From Mycolicibacterium flavescens (lineage in GTDB: Bacteria; Actinomycetota; Actinomycetes; Mycobacteriales; Mycobacteriaceae), in NCBI GenBank assembly GCA_900637135.1, contig LR134353.1, forward strand, positions 2,294,001 to 2,358,000: 64,000 nucleotides of DNA. The letters run 5' to 3'. The position numbers and the translations under genes are program-made. Under the pieces are notes generated by a model. It saw nothing but the letters and a program-made list of their open reading frames with translations. It was not told the DNA's origin and did no database searches. This document shows, in pieces, positions 27,245-35,185 of this stretch; position 1 is the first letter of the stretch; every line of letters begins with the position of its first letter.

Positions 27245-27346
27245 GCCCCAGATTCAATGAGAAACGTCGCGATCGAAATTCTCATCCAATCTGGGGCAAT
27301 GCAGGTCAGACTAGTAAATGTGCCCCAGATTCAATGAGAACGGACA
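27245..27346 (-). repeat. Right-end TnsB-site-like repeats
   Basis: Inverse copies of the left-end repeat occur at 27,245-27,263 and 27,322-27,340, the latter followed by CGGACA. A third, degenerate copy (TTCTCATCCAATCTGGGGC, 27,279-27,297) lies between them in the opposite orientation. Tn7-like right ends usually have same-direction sites, so the flipped middle copy is unusual. Confidence 0.8.
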
Positions 27347-27704
27347 TCTCGTGACGCTGCTTCCGGCGCCGGCGCCGGCGGTGGTCGTGATCAGCTTTCG
27401 TCGTCGGTAGCCCTCAGTCAGGTCTGCAGCGCACCGCCGTCCCTGTTCGGTGCAGACCATTGGCCCGACACATCCGTCACTGTGACGTATTGGTCGGTCC
27501 GGCTTTCCCGTAGGCCCCCTCGTGTGGCGGCTGCGATCCGCACTCATTGCTGTCTTGGATCCTGCGCGCATGGCGATCCCAGGCGGCACGCCTTTCCGTG
27601 TCAGCAGGGAGATTAGAGGACCTAGCGACGATTCGCGGACTAGCCCGGATATTGTCGGGGAGGTCGACTAGCGTGGGTCAGCTATCTACCGGGGAGGACA
27701 AGTA
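27347..27704. other. Non-coding stretch before the defence island
   Basis: No supported gene. It contains a perfect palindrome CGTCACTGTGACG (27,475-27,487) and, just before the helicase gene, GGGGAGG as ribosome binding site. The promoter of the helicase gene should lie here, but no clear -35/-10 pair stands out. Confidence 0.5.
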
Positions 27705-30700
27705 GTGCTGCTGGAAGAGTTGAAGCCTGGCCTGCGGATCGACGGGTTGATCCCAGCGCAGGTGATCACGGTGATCTTTGCCCAGTGGCACGGCACCGAC
27801 GCTCTGGAGCTGACCTACAAGACCAACGACGGTACGCTCGGCCAGCAGGTGGTGTTCCGCAAGGACCAGGACAACCTCACCGTCGCCCAGACCGGCAGCC
27901 GGGCGTTCGATGCCAACGCCACCGACTTCAAGATGGTCGCCGAGGCCCAACGGATCACCCTGGCCGGATTGTTCGACCCGATGTTGGCCGTGGCCACCAG
28001 CGACGTCAGGCCACTCCCCCATCAGATCAGAGCCGTCTACGGCGAGCTTCTCCCCCGAACTCCACTGAGATTTCTGCTCGCCGACGACCCCGGCGCCGGC
28101 AAGACCATCATGGCCGGCCTGTACATCAAAGAGCTGCTGTTGCGCGACGACGTGCGCCAATGCCTGATCGTCGCACCCGGCGGGTTGGTCGAGCAGTGGC
28201 AAGACGAACTGTTCTTCAAGTTCGGGCTGCGCTTCGACCTGCTGACCAACCAGCTCATCGACGCCAACGTCAACCTCAACGTCTTCGAAAGCAACCCACT
28301 GCTGATCGCGCGGATGGATCAGCTGTCGCGCAACGAGGAGCTGCAAGCCCAGCTCAAGGAGACCGAGTGGGACCTGATCATCGTCGACGAAGCCCACCGG
28401 ATGGGCGCCCACTACTTCGGCGGCAAGCTGGAAAAGACAAAGCGCTTCCTGCTCGGTGAGATGCTCGGCCGCATCACCCGCCACCTGTTGCTGATGACCG
28501 CCACTCCCCACTCCGGCAAGGAAGAAGACTTCCAGCTCTTCCTCACCCTGCTGGACCGCGACCGGTTCGAAGGCAAGAACACCAAGACCGCCAACACTGA
28601 CGGCATCATGCGCCGCATGGTCAAAGAAGACCTGCTGACCTTTGACGGGAAGAAGCTCTTCCCCGAGCGCCGCGCCGAGACCGTGCCGTACGAACTCACC
28701 GAACTGGAGTACTCGCTCTACGAACAGGTCACCGCCTACGTCCGCGAGGGCATGAATCGTGCCGACCGGGTGGGCGGCAAACGCAAGAACACCGTCGGCT
28801 TCGCACTGACCGTGCTGCAGCGCCGCCTGGCATCGAGCCCCGAGGCCATCTACAAGAGCCTCGTGCGCCGTACCGAACGGCTCGAACGCAAGAAGCTCGA
28901 AATTCTCAACGGCACCTACACCGACAGGGAGCTGACCGTCGACGTCGAAGGACTCGATGCCGATGACTACAGCTCCGAGCAGATCGAGGAACTCGAAGAG
29001 GAGCTGCTCGACGCCGCCACCGCCGCGCAGACAGTCGAGGAACTTGATGCCGAACTGCTCGAACTGGCCGAGCTGACGACAGTCGCCAAGCAGGTTCGCG
29101 ATTCCGGCACCGACCGCAAGTGGACCGAGTTGAGCCACATCCTCCAGGACGAGGCGCTGACCGTCGACGCGAACGGCTGGCCGCGCAAGCTGATCATCTT
29201 CACTGAGCACCGCGACACCCTCGACTACCTAGCCGGTCGCATCCGGACCCTGATCGGCAAGCCCAACGCCGTGCAGGCGATCCACGGCGGCGTGCGCCGC
29301 AAAGAGCGCCGTATGATCACCGAGGAATTCACCAAGAACAGGGACTGCCAGATCCTGCTGGCCACCGATGCCGCCGGCGAAGGCCTGAACCTGCAAGCTG
29401 CCCACCTGATGGTCAACTACGACCTGCCGTGGAACCCCAACCGGATCGAGCAGCGCTTCGGCCGTATCCACCGCATCGGCCAGGAGGAAGTCTGCCGCCT
29501 CTGGAACATCGTCGCCAGCAACACCCGCGAAGGTGACGTCTTCGTACGATTGCTCGCCAAAATCGAAGAACAGCGAAAAGCCTATGGCGGCAAAGTCTTC
29601 GACGTCCTCGGCGAAGCATTCTCGGAGACTCCCCTGCGGGAACTGCTTCTGGACGCGATCCGCTACGGCGAACTTCCCGAAGTTCGCGCCAAGATGCACG
29701 AAGTCATCGACCACAAAGTGTCCGACGGGCTCAAGGAACTGCTCGACGAACGAGCACTCGCCTCTGACCATCTCGCCGACGCTGACCTCGCCAAGCTCCG
29801 CGCCGCCATGGACGAGGCCCGCGCACGCCGACTCCAGCCGCACTACATCGAGTTGGCATTCAAGGCAGCGTTCACCCGACTCGGCGGCCGCATCGCCAAA
29901 CGCGAGCGAGGCCGCTACGAAATCGCCAACGTGCCAGCACAAATCAGAGCCAGCAAGCACCAGCCGATCGCGACAAAATATGACCGTGTCACCTTCGACC
30001 TCGAACATGTGCACTCCGAAGAATTGGCCCGCGCCGACCTGCTCGCACCGGGACACCCGCTGCACGACGCAGTAATGGACGAAGCGATACGACACTTTGG
30101 CGGCACCCTCAACAGCGGCACCGTGCTGGTGTCAGCGACGCTGGAGGAGCCTCACCTGCTCGTCGGCGTTGTCGAAGAGGTCGCCGATGCCACCGGCGCT
30201 GCGGTGTCCCGACGTTTCGGCTACGCCTATGTCGACAGCCTCGGCACCGTTACGCCTGCGGGTCCGGCACCCTATCTCGATTGCGTCGCCGCACCCGACA
30301 CACCAGCCGTCGCCACCGCGCGCCAACTCCCCTGGCTGGCCGACGCCGAAGATCGCGCCAACAGCTGGATCATCACGACCCAACTCCCTGAATACCTATC
30401 CGAGGTGCAACCGCGTCGTGCCGCAGAGCTCGCGAAGTGTCGCGATCTAGTGGTGAAACGCCTTGAAGGTGAACGCGATCGGATGCTTCTCGACGCTGCT
30501 GTGGCCGCCGAAAAGGAGCAGGCAGGCGAAAAGCCGAAGGAGTCCGCCGAGAGCCTCAACCGCAAGGCAGTCGAGCTCGACGCGCGCCTACACAACCGGC
30601 TAGAACTGCTCGACAAGCAGGCACTGATGTCGACCAAGCCACCGCGCATCGTCACCGCGGCGCTGATCTTGCCCGTCGCCATGGTTGACGGTGAACTTCC

Positions 30701-31115
30701 CGCGTCGGCGCCGATCCATGCCAAGGAAACCAAAGAGGTTGAGCGCCGAGGCGTCGATCTAGTGATGTCGACGGAGCGAGCACTGGGCCGTACACCTGTC
30801 GAACAACCCTTCAACAACAAGGGATTCGACATCCTCTCCTCGGACTCAGGCGGCGACACCTACCGCATCGAGGTAAAAGCCAGACTCGACGGAGCCAAGG
30901 ACTTCTTCGTCACCCACAACGAGGTGATGGTCGGCAAGAACGCGGTCCCGCGATACCGGCTGGCATTGGTCAGGGTTGATCCGCGAGGGTCGGACCATGA
31001 TGAGGTTCGCTACCTCGACAACCCCTTCGCATCAACGGATCTGGGTGATTTTCACTCGACCGGCATCCGCGGTGATTGGGCGAAGATGTGGGCGAAGGGG
31101 ACTCAGCCATTTTGA
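27705..31115 (+). CDS. SNF2-like helicase with DUF3883/Mrr-like C-terminal domain
   Basis: 1136 residues from GTG 27705 (GGGGAGG upstream). The helicase core has Walker A DDPGAGKT (Lys133), DEAH at Asp228, MTATPHSGKEEDF and motif V/VI (AAGEGLNLQ, FGRIHRIGQ), the RapA/HepA branch of SNF2 enzymes. A long helical region follows. Near residue 1040 there is a DUF3883-type domain with GFDILS and IEVKAR (Glu1056, Lys1058), a PD-(D/E)XK-like core. SNF2 translocases of this layout occur in DISARM-like and other methylation-linked defence loci. It is the first gene of the island, and its end overlaps the convergent nuclease gene by 13 bases. Confidence 0.88.
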   Translation: MLLEELKPGLRIDGLIPAQVITVIFAQWHGTDALELTYKTNDGTLGQQVVFRKDQDNLTVAQTGSRAFDANATDFKMVAEAQRITLAGLFDPMLAVATSDVRPLPHQIRAVYGELLPRTPLRFLLADDPGAGKTIMAGLYIKELLLRDDVRQCLIVAPGGLVEQWQDELFFKFGLRFDLLTNQLIDANVNLNVFESNPLLIARMDQLSRNEELQAQLKETEWDLIIVDEAHRMGAHYFGGKLEKTKRFLLGEMLGRITRHLLLMTATPHSGKEEDFQLFLTLLDRDRFEGKNTKTANTDGIMRRMVKEDLLTFDGKKLFPERRAETVPYELTELEYSLYEQVTAYVREGMNRADRVGGKRKNTVGFALTVLQRRLASSPEAIYKSLVRRTERLERKKLEILNGTYTDRELTVDVEGLDADDYSSEQIEELEEELLDAATAAQTVEELDAELLELAELTTVAKQVRDSGTDRKWTELSHILQDEALTVDANGWPRKLIIFTEHRDTLDYLAGRIRTLIGKPNAVQAIHGGVRRKERRMITEEFTKNRDCQILLATDAAGEGLNLQAAHLMVNYDLPWNPNRIEQRFGRIHRIGQEEVCRLWNIVASNTREGDVFVRLLAKIEEQRKAYGGKVFDVLGEAFSETPLRELLLDAIRYGELPEVRAKMHEVIDHKVSDGLKELLDERALASDHLADADLAKLRAAMDEARARRLQPHYIELAFKAAFTRLGGRIAKRERGRYEIANVPAQIRASKHQPIATKYDRVTFDLEHVHSEELARADLLAPGHPLHDAVMDEAIRHFGGTLNSGTVLVSATLEEPHLLVGVVEEVADATGAAVSRRFGYAYVDSLGTVTPAGPAPYLDCVAAPDTPAVATARQLPWLADAEDRANSWIITTQLPEYLSEVQPRRAAELAKCRDLVVKRLEGERDRMLLDAAVAAEKEQAGEKPKESAESLNRKAVELDARLHNRLELLDKQALMSTKPPRIVTAALILPVAMVDGELPASAPIHAKETKEVERRGVDLVMSTERALGRTPVEQPFNNKGFDILSSDSGGDTYRIEVKARLDGAKDFFVTHNEVMVGKNAVPRYRLALVRVDPRGSDHDEVRYLDNPFASTDLGDFHSTGIRGDWAKMWAKGTQPF

Positions 31116-32062
31116 GGCAGCCGCACAACGACAACCCCTGCCACATCGTCGGGCATGTTCGACGACACTTCACCGACGTCGAACTCCCGCGACTCGATTT
31201 CGAGGACGTAATCGGGTGGAACGTGACGCAGAGGTTTGAGCACGTGCTGGAAGTAGGGGACACCCCAGTGGCCGGTCTCCGAGGGCAGGTCCGGGAAGAC
31301 GGGTCCGAGGCGGTCATGGTTACCGCCGTGCATCGTGCTCGGCGCAGAGGGCGAATCTGCGCTGAACTGCCCCGCACGCACCCTCAGGATCCGGTCGATG
31401 GTCGACTTCGCCACTGCCCGGACACCTCGCTGAGGTGTCAGCAGGAAGTTGAGGAGTTCGGGATCGAGCTGTCGACTCAACCCGGGTATGAACAATTGAC
31501 TGGTCGGGCTGGGCATCCACATTTCTTCGAGCGCAACCGAGCGTTCGTACGTGGTCGCGGAATCGTTGACGATGGCCGGGTCGGCCAGCAGAGCCGGCAT
31601 CAGGGAAATAGAGCGTTTCACACACGATGTGCAGCGCCTCACTCTGTGATCGTCGGGGCACGGCTCCCAGTTCCGGTAGCCGCCTGTGCCGAGGTAGACC
31701 GCGTACACCGGCACCAGGTTCAGACTCGCCGCTGTCGCCCTCAGGATCGACTGCTGACCGCCCGCGGTGGTGCAGTATCCGAAATCGAATCGCCAGTTGC
31801 TTCCGTGCACCGTCAGACGCTTTGCCTGCACGAGCATCCCGTAGGCGGAGTCGGTGTCCACCCACCACCAGATCCAGTCGGCCCCACTGGTGGCCTCTGC
31901 GGGCTGAGTGAACGGAACGACGTTCACGGCTGTAGCGGCGCGGGAGATCACGATCTCGGTGACAGCCGTTTCACCCCACCGCAGAAACGCTCGCTCACAG
32001 GCCGCCATGTGCTGCACGGAATGCTCTCGCGCCCGCCTGAACGCCGTCTGCACCGTCGCCAC
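31103..32062 (-). CDS. Putative PD-(D/E)XK-type nuclease (QxK variant)
   Basis: 319 residues from GTG 32062. I do not recognise it with certainty; it recalls the DUF6615 family. An acidic helix (Glu36 in VTEIVIS), GADWIWWWVD (Asp62) and LVQAKR (Gln79-x-Lys81) give an E...D...QxK arrangement like PD-(D/E)XK nucleases. A Cys-rich spot (CPDDHRVRRCTSC) may bind zinc. It is transcribed against the helicase and divergently from the methyltransferase, so it is inserted within the defence locus. Role as the cutting subunit is inference. Confidence 0.6.
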   Translation of the reverse strand: MATVQTAFRRAREHSVQHMAACERAFLRWGETAVTEIVISRAATAVNVVPFTQPAEATSGADWIWWWVDTDSAYGMLVQAKRLTVHGSNWRFDFGYCTTAGGQQSILRATAASLNLVPVYAVYLGTGGYRNWEPCPDDHRVRRCTSCVKRSISLMPALLADPAIVNDSATTYERSVALEEMWMPSPTSQLFIPGLSRQLDPELLNFLLTPQRGVRAVAKSTIDRILRVRAGQFSADSPSAPSTMHGGNHDRLGPVFPDLPSETGHWGVPYFQHVLKPLRHVPPDYVLEIESREFDVGEVSSNMPDDVAGVVVVRLPQNG

Positions 32063-32199
32063 GGCCGAATACTCGCATATGCGATAGGTCGAGCCTGCGG
32101 GATGAGCCAGGTGTCGTCACGCACTGTCGATGGGTTTCAGCAGGCAGTGGCGCCGCGGCGCCGCGTGGTCATGCCCGAGAGCTGGGCAGAAGGGTCGAT

Positions 32200-34995
32200 G
32201 TGGTTCAGAAGCGCAAGTTGATCGAGGTGGCACTTCCTCTCGAGGTGATCAACCGAGAGTCGGCCCGTGAGAAGTCGATTCGGCACGGTCATCCCTCCAC
32301 GCTGCACCTGTGGTGGGCCCGACGCCCCCTCGCTGCTGCCCGTGCGGTGCTGTTCGCGCAGCTCGTCGACGACCCGTCGTCGAATCTCGAGGAGTTCCCG
32401 ACTGAGGAGTTGCAACGCAAGGAGCGCGAACGGCTACACAAGCTTATCGAGCGGCTCGTCGTCTGGGAGAACATCCGCGACGAGAAGCTGTTCGCTGAAG
32501 CCCACGCCGAGATCCTCAAATCCACCGGCGGCAATCCACCGCCGATCCTCGACCCCTTCGCCGGCGGTGGCACCATCCCGCTGGAGGCACAGCGCCTCGG
32601 GTTGGAGGCGCACGCATCGGACCTGAATCCTGTTGCAGTACTAATCAATAAGGCGTTGATCGAGATTCCGCCGAAGTTCGCCGGGAGGGCGCCGGTGTCC
32701 CCCGACGTCGCCAAGGACCAACTCTCCCATCCGTGGCGGGCTGCGACCGGAATGGCCGAGGACGTCCGCCGCTACGGCCAATGGATGCGACACGAAGCCG
32801 AAAAACGCATCGGACACCTCTACCCCAAGGCCACCTTGTCAGACGGCTCGCAGGCGACCGTGATCGCCTGGATCTGGGCGCGCACAGTCACCTGCCCCAA
32901 CCCCGCCTGCGGCATCGCGATGCCGCTCGTACGCTCCTGGTCGCTCGGCAAGAAGAAGGGGAAGGAAGCCTATGTGGTGCCGTCCGTAGTCGACAGCACC
33001 GTTCGCTTTACGATCGGACATGACCCCAAGCGCGCTCCTACCGCAGCCAACGACGGAACTGTGGGCCGCACCGGCGCTACGTGCATCGGATGTGGATCGG
33101 CCGTGGAGCTGAAGTACATCCGCACCGAGGGACGGGCCGGACGTTTGGGTGCTCAACTCATGGCAACTGTCGCCGAAGGCAATCGCGCGCGCATCTACCT
33201 GGAGCCCACAGTCGAGCACGAATCGGCCGCTTCGGTCACGCGCCCTGACAGTGTGCCAAGTGGTGACCTCGCGGACAATCCACGAGACTTCAAGACACCG
33301 AATTACGGCATGACGACGTTCGCTGACCTGTTTACTGCGCGGCAACTCACCGCGCTCACCACATTCAGCGACCTCGTCGCGGAGGTCCGTGAACGAGTGC
33401 TGTCCGACGCCCTCGCCGCCGGCACGCCCGAAGGCGTTCGTCTCGAAGCCGGCGGCACAGGTGCTGCGGCGTACGCCGATGCCGTTGCGACATATCTCGG
33501 CTTCGCGATCAGCCGTATGACCAACAAGGCGAGCACCATATGCTCGTGGGACTCCAGCACGAAGATGGAGGCGGTGCGAAGCGTATTCGCGCGCCAAGCA
33601 CTTCCCATGAGTTGGGATTATGCCGAGTCGAACCCCTGGGGCGGCTCAGGCGGAGATTTCGAGGAAGATCTTCTATGGATTAGCCGTGTGCTAGATAAGT
33701 CGTCCGGTGGTGTTCCTGGAGTCGTCGGTCAGGCCTCAGCAGCGGAGCGCGGATACAGCGGTTATCTCGTATCAACCGATCCGCCGTACTACGACAACAT
33801 CGGTTATTCAGATCTGTCCGACTTCTTCTATGTCTGGCTGCGCCGATCGCTGCGTTCCATTCACCCCCAACTGCTCAGCACAATGTTGGTTCCCAAAACC
33901 GAGGAACTCGTGGCCAATCCATATCGTCACGGCGGCAGGAGCGGCGCACATCAGTTCTTCGAGGATGGCTTTCGCAAGGTCTTTTTTAAAGCGCGCGAGT
34001 CTGCCTTTAACGACCTGCCGATCACCGTCTACTACGCCTTTAAGCAATCAGAAGCCACCGCTGTCGGGGAATCATCTACGGGCTGGGAAACACTCCTCGA
34101 AGGAATGATCCGGTCGGGGTGGGCGGTCACTGCCACGTGGCCCGTGCGTAGTGAACTAGGCAACCGGATGATCGGTTCCGGGACTAACGCCCTTGCTTCA
34201 TCGATTGTTTTAGCGTTGCGGCCGCGTCCACTCTTAGCCCCGAGCACCGACCGACGCGAGTTCGTAGAGGCTCTCAAAGCTGAACTCCCGCAAGCGCTCA
34301 AGGAGCTTCAGCACGGCGCGATCGCACCGGTTGACCTACCGCAAGCCGCCATTGGGCCGGGCATGGCTGTGTTCTCCCGCTATTCGACGGTGCTGGAGCC
34401 TGACGGGTCGAAGATGTCGGTGCGTTCTGCCTTAGCTCGGATCAACGAGATCCTGGATCAAGTGCTCAACGAGCAGGAAGGCGACTTCGACTCGACGACG
34501 CGGTTCGCGATTGCCTGGTATCGCCAACACAGTTACAGCACAGGAACTTTCGGTGACGCCAACAACCTCGCCAACGCCCGCAATACCACCGTGGACGCGA
34601 TGGACCGCGGCGGCATTCTGACCAGCCGGGCCGGAAAGGTCCAACTAACCAAGCCGTCAGAGCTGAGCGCGGACTACAACATTCTGACCGACCAACAGGC
34701 CAGCAACTGGGAGGCCATGCACCATCTGATCGGGATCCTGGAGGGCGAAGGAATTACGCCCGCTGGTGAGTTCCTGCGATCAGCATTGCGTCGTCCCGAC
34801 GGTGCCGTCGACGCTGATCTGGTCAAGGAGCTTGCGCACCTGCTGTTCCGGGTCGCGGAGGCAAGCGGCTGGACCAAAGACGCGCTGAGCTTCAACAGTC
34901 TCGTCACCAGCTGGCCGGAGATTGTCGATGTTGCACGGTCCGACCCATCGGCGGCGAGCTCGCAGAGTGCGTTCGACTTCACCGAGGAGGACTGA
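32200..34995 (+). CDS. DUF1156 DNA methyltransferase with zinc ribbon (COG1743-like)
   Basis: 931 residues from GTG 32200. The N-terminal DUF1156 block reads KLIEVALPLEVINRESARE and HPSTLHLWWARRPLAA. The AdoMet motif is DPFAGGGTIPLEA (Asp118). A zinc ribbon lies between (Cys232, Cys237, Cys295, Cys298). The catalytic motif is DPPYYDNI (Asp527), an N6-adenine/N4-cytosine type. Such proteins are known as COG1743 methylases that travel with DUF499 ATPases and SNF2 helicases. It probably marks host DNA. The next small frame starts two bases after its stop. Confidence 0.88.
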   Translation: MVQKRKLIEVALPLEVINRESAREKSIRHGHPSTLHLWWARRPLAAARAVLFAQLVDDPSSNLEEFPTEELQRKERERLHKLIERLVVWENIRDEKLFAEAHAEILKSTGGNPPPILDPFAGGGTIPLEAQRLGLEAHASDLNPVAVLINKALIEIPPKFAGRAPVSPDVAKDQLSHPWRAATGMAEDVRRYGQWMRHEAEKRIGHLYPKATLSDGSQATVIAWIWARTVTCPNPACGIAMPLVRSWSLGKKKGKEAYVVPSVVDSTVRFTIGHDPKRAPTAANDGTVGRTGATCIGCGSAVELKYIRTEGRAGRLGAQLMATVAEGNRARIYLEPTVEHESAASVTRPDSVPSGDLADNPRDFKTPNYGMTTFADLFTARQLTALTTFSDLVAEVRERVLSDALAAGTPEGVRLEAGGTGAAAYADAVATYLGFAISRMTNKASTICSWDSSTKMEAVRSVFARQALPMSWDYAESNPWGGSGGDFEEDLLWISRVLDKSSGGVPGVVGQASAAERGYSGYLVSTDPPYYDNIGYSDLSDFFYVWLRRSLRSIHPQLLSTMLVPKTEELVANPYRHGGRSGAHQFFEDGFRKVFFKARESAFNDLPITVYYAFKQSEATAVGESSTGWETLLEGMIRSGWAVTATWPVRSELGNRMIGSGTNALASSIVLALRPRPLLAPSTDRREFVEALKAELPQALKELQHGAIAPVDLPQAAIGPGMAVFSRYSTVLEPDGSKMSVRSALARINEILDQVLNEQEGDFDSTTRFAIAWYRQHSYSTGTFGDANNLANARNTTVDAMDRGGILTSRAGKVQLTKPSELSADYNILTDQQASNWEAMHHLIGILEGEGITPAGEFLRSALRRPDGAVDADLVKELAHLLFRVAEASGWTKDALSFNSLVTSWPEIVDVARSDPSAASSQSAFDFTEED

Positions 34996-34996
34996 C

Positions 34997-35184
34997 GTGG
35001 GATTCCTGACGCCGATGCATGAGTTGGGTGAGCACCTGGCGTGGACTTTCGGCTTTGTCAGTTGGTCGAGTCAGCGATCGGCAAGGCCGTCCAACGCGAT
35101 ATCGACCAAGGCTTCGCCAGTGAAGACTCTGCACAGTTCGAGCCCGACGACCTGGACGACGATATGAGCTTGGGGGACGATTGA
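34997..35184 (+). pseudogene. Small acidic ORF, apparently in two frames
   Basis: GAGGAGG followed by GTG 34997 gives a well-placed start (MGFLTPMHELGEHLAW), but that frame soon turns into Ser/Thr-rich shadow sequence and stops at 35,167. The adjacent frame from about 35,041 reads FRLCQLVESAIGKAVQRDID and ends in an acidic tail (PDDLDDDMSLGDD) with TGA at 35,182-35,184, two bases from the DUF499 start. A one-base deletion near 35,041, or -1 frameshifting, would join them into about 62 residues. Function unknown. Confidence 0.4.
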
Positions 35185-35185
35185 T

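Larger units (their letters stand above)
17000..27346. mobile_element. Tn7-like transposon carrying mercury resistance
   Basis: The element is bounded by TGTCCGTTCTCATTG at 17,000 and its inverse ending ACA at 27,346. Each end has three copies of a 19-bp repeat. It encodes TnsA, TnsB, TnsC and TniQ in order from the left end, then cargo: CcdA, redoxin, MerT-like, MerB, MerA, MerR, CadD and an IS21 remnant. The five flanking bases differ (CTATC left, TCTCG right), so no 5-bp target duplication is visible. TnsABC-TniQ plus TGT/ACA ends define the Tn7-like class. Boundaries are read from sequence; transposition ability is doubtful because tnsC is frameshifted. Confidence 0.85.

Noticed and set aside
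16995..27351. Target-site duplication of the Tn7-like element
   Set aside because: The five flanking bases differ (CTATC and TCTCG); nothing longer matches directly.
27678..29210. Long minus-strand open frame (about 510 codons) opposite the helicase gene
   Set aside because: It is a mirror of a well-supported helicase frame in GC-rich DNA, with Leu/Val/Gly/Gln-biased composition and no motif.
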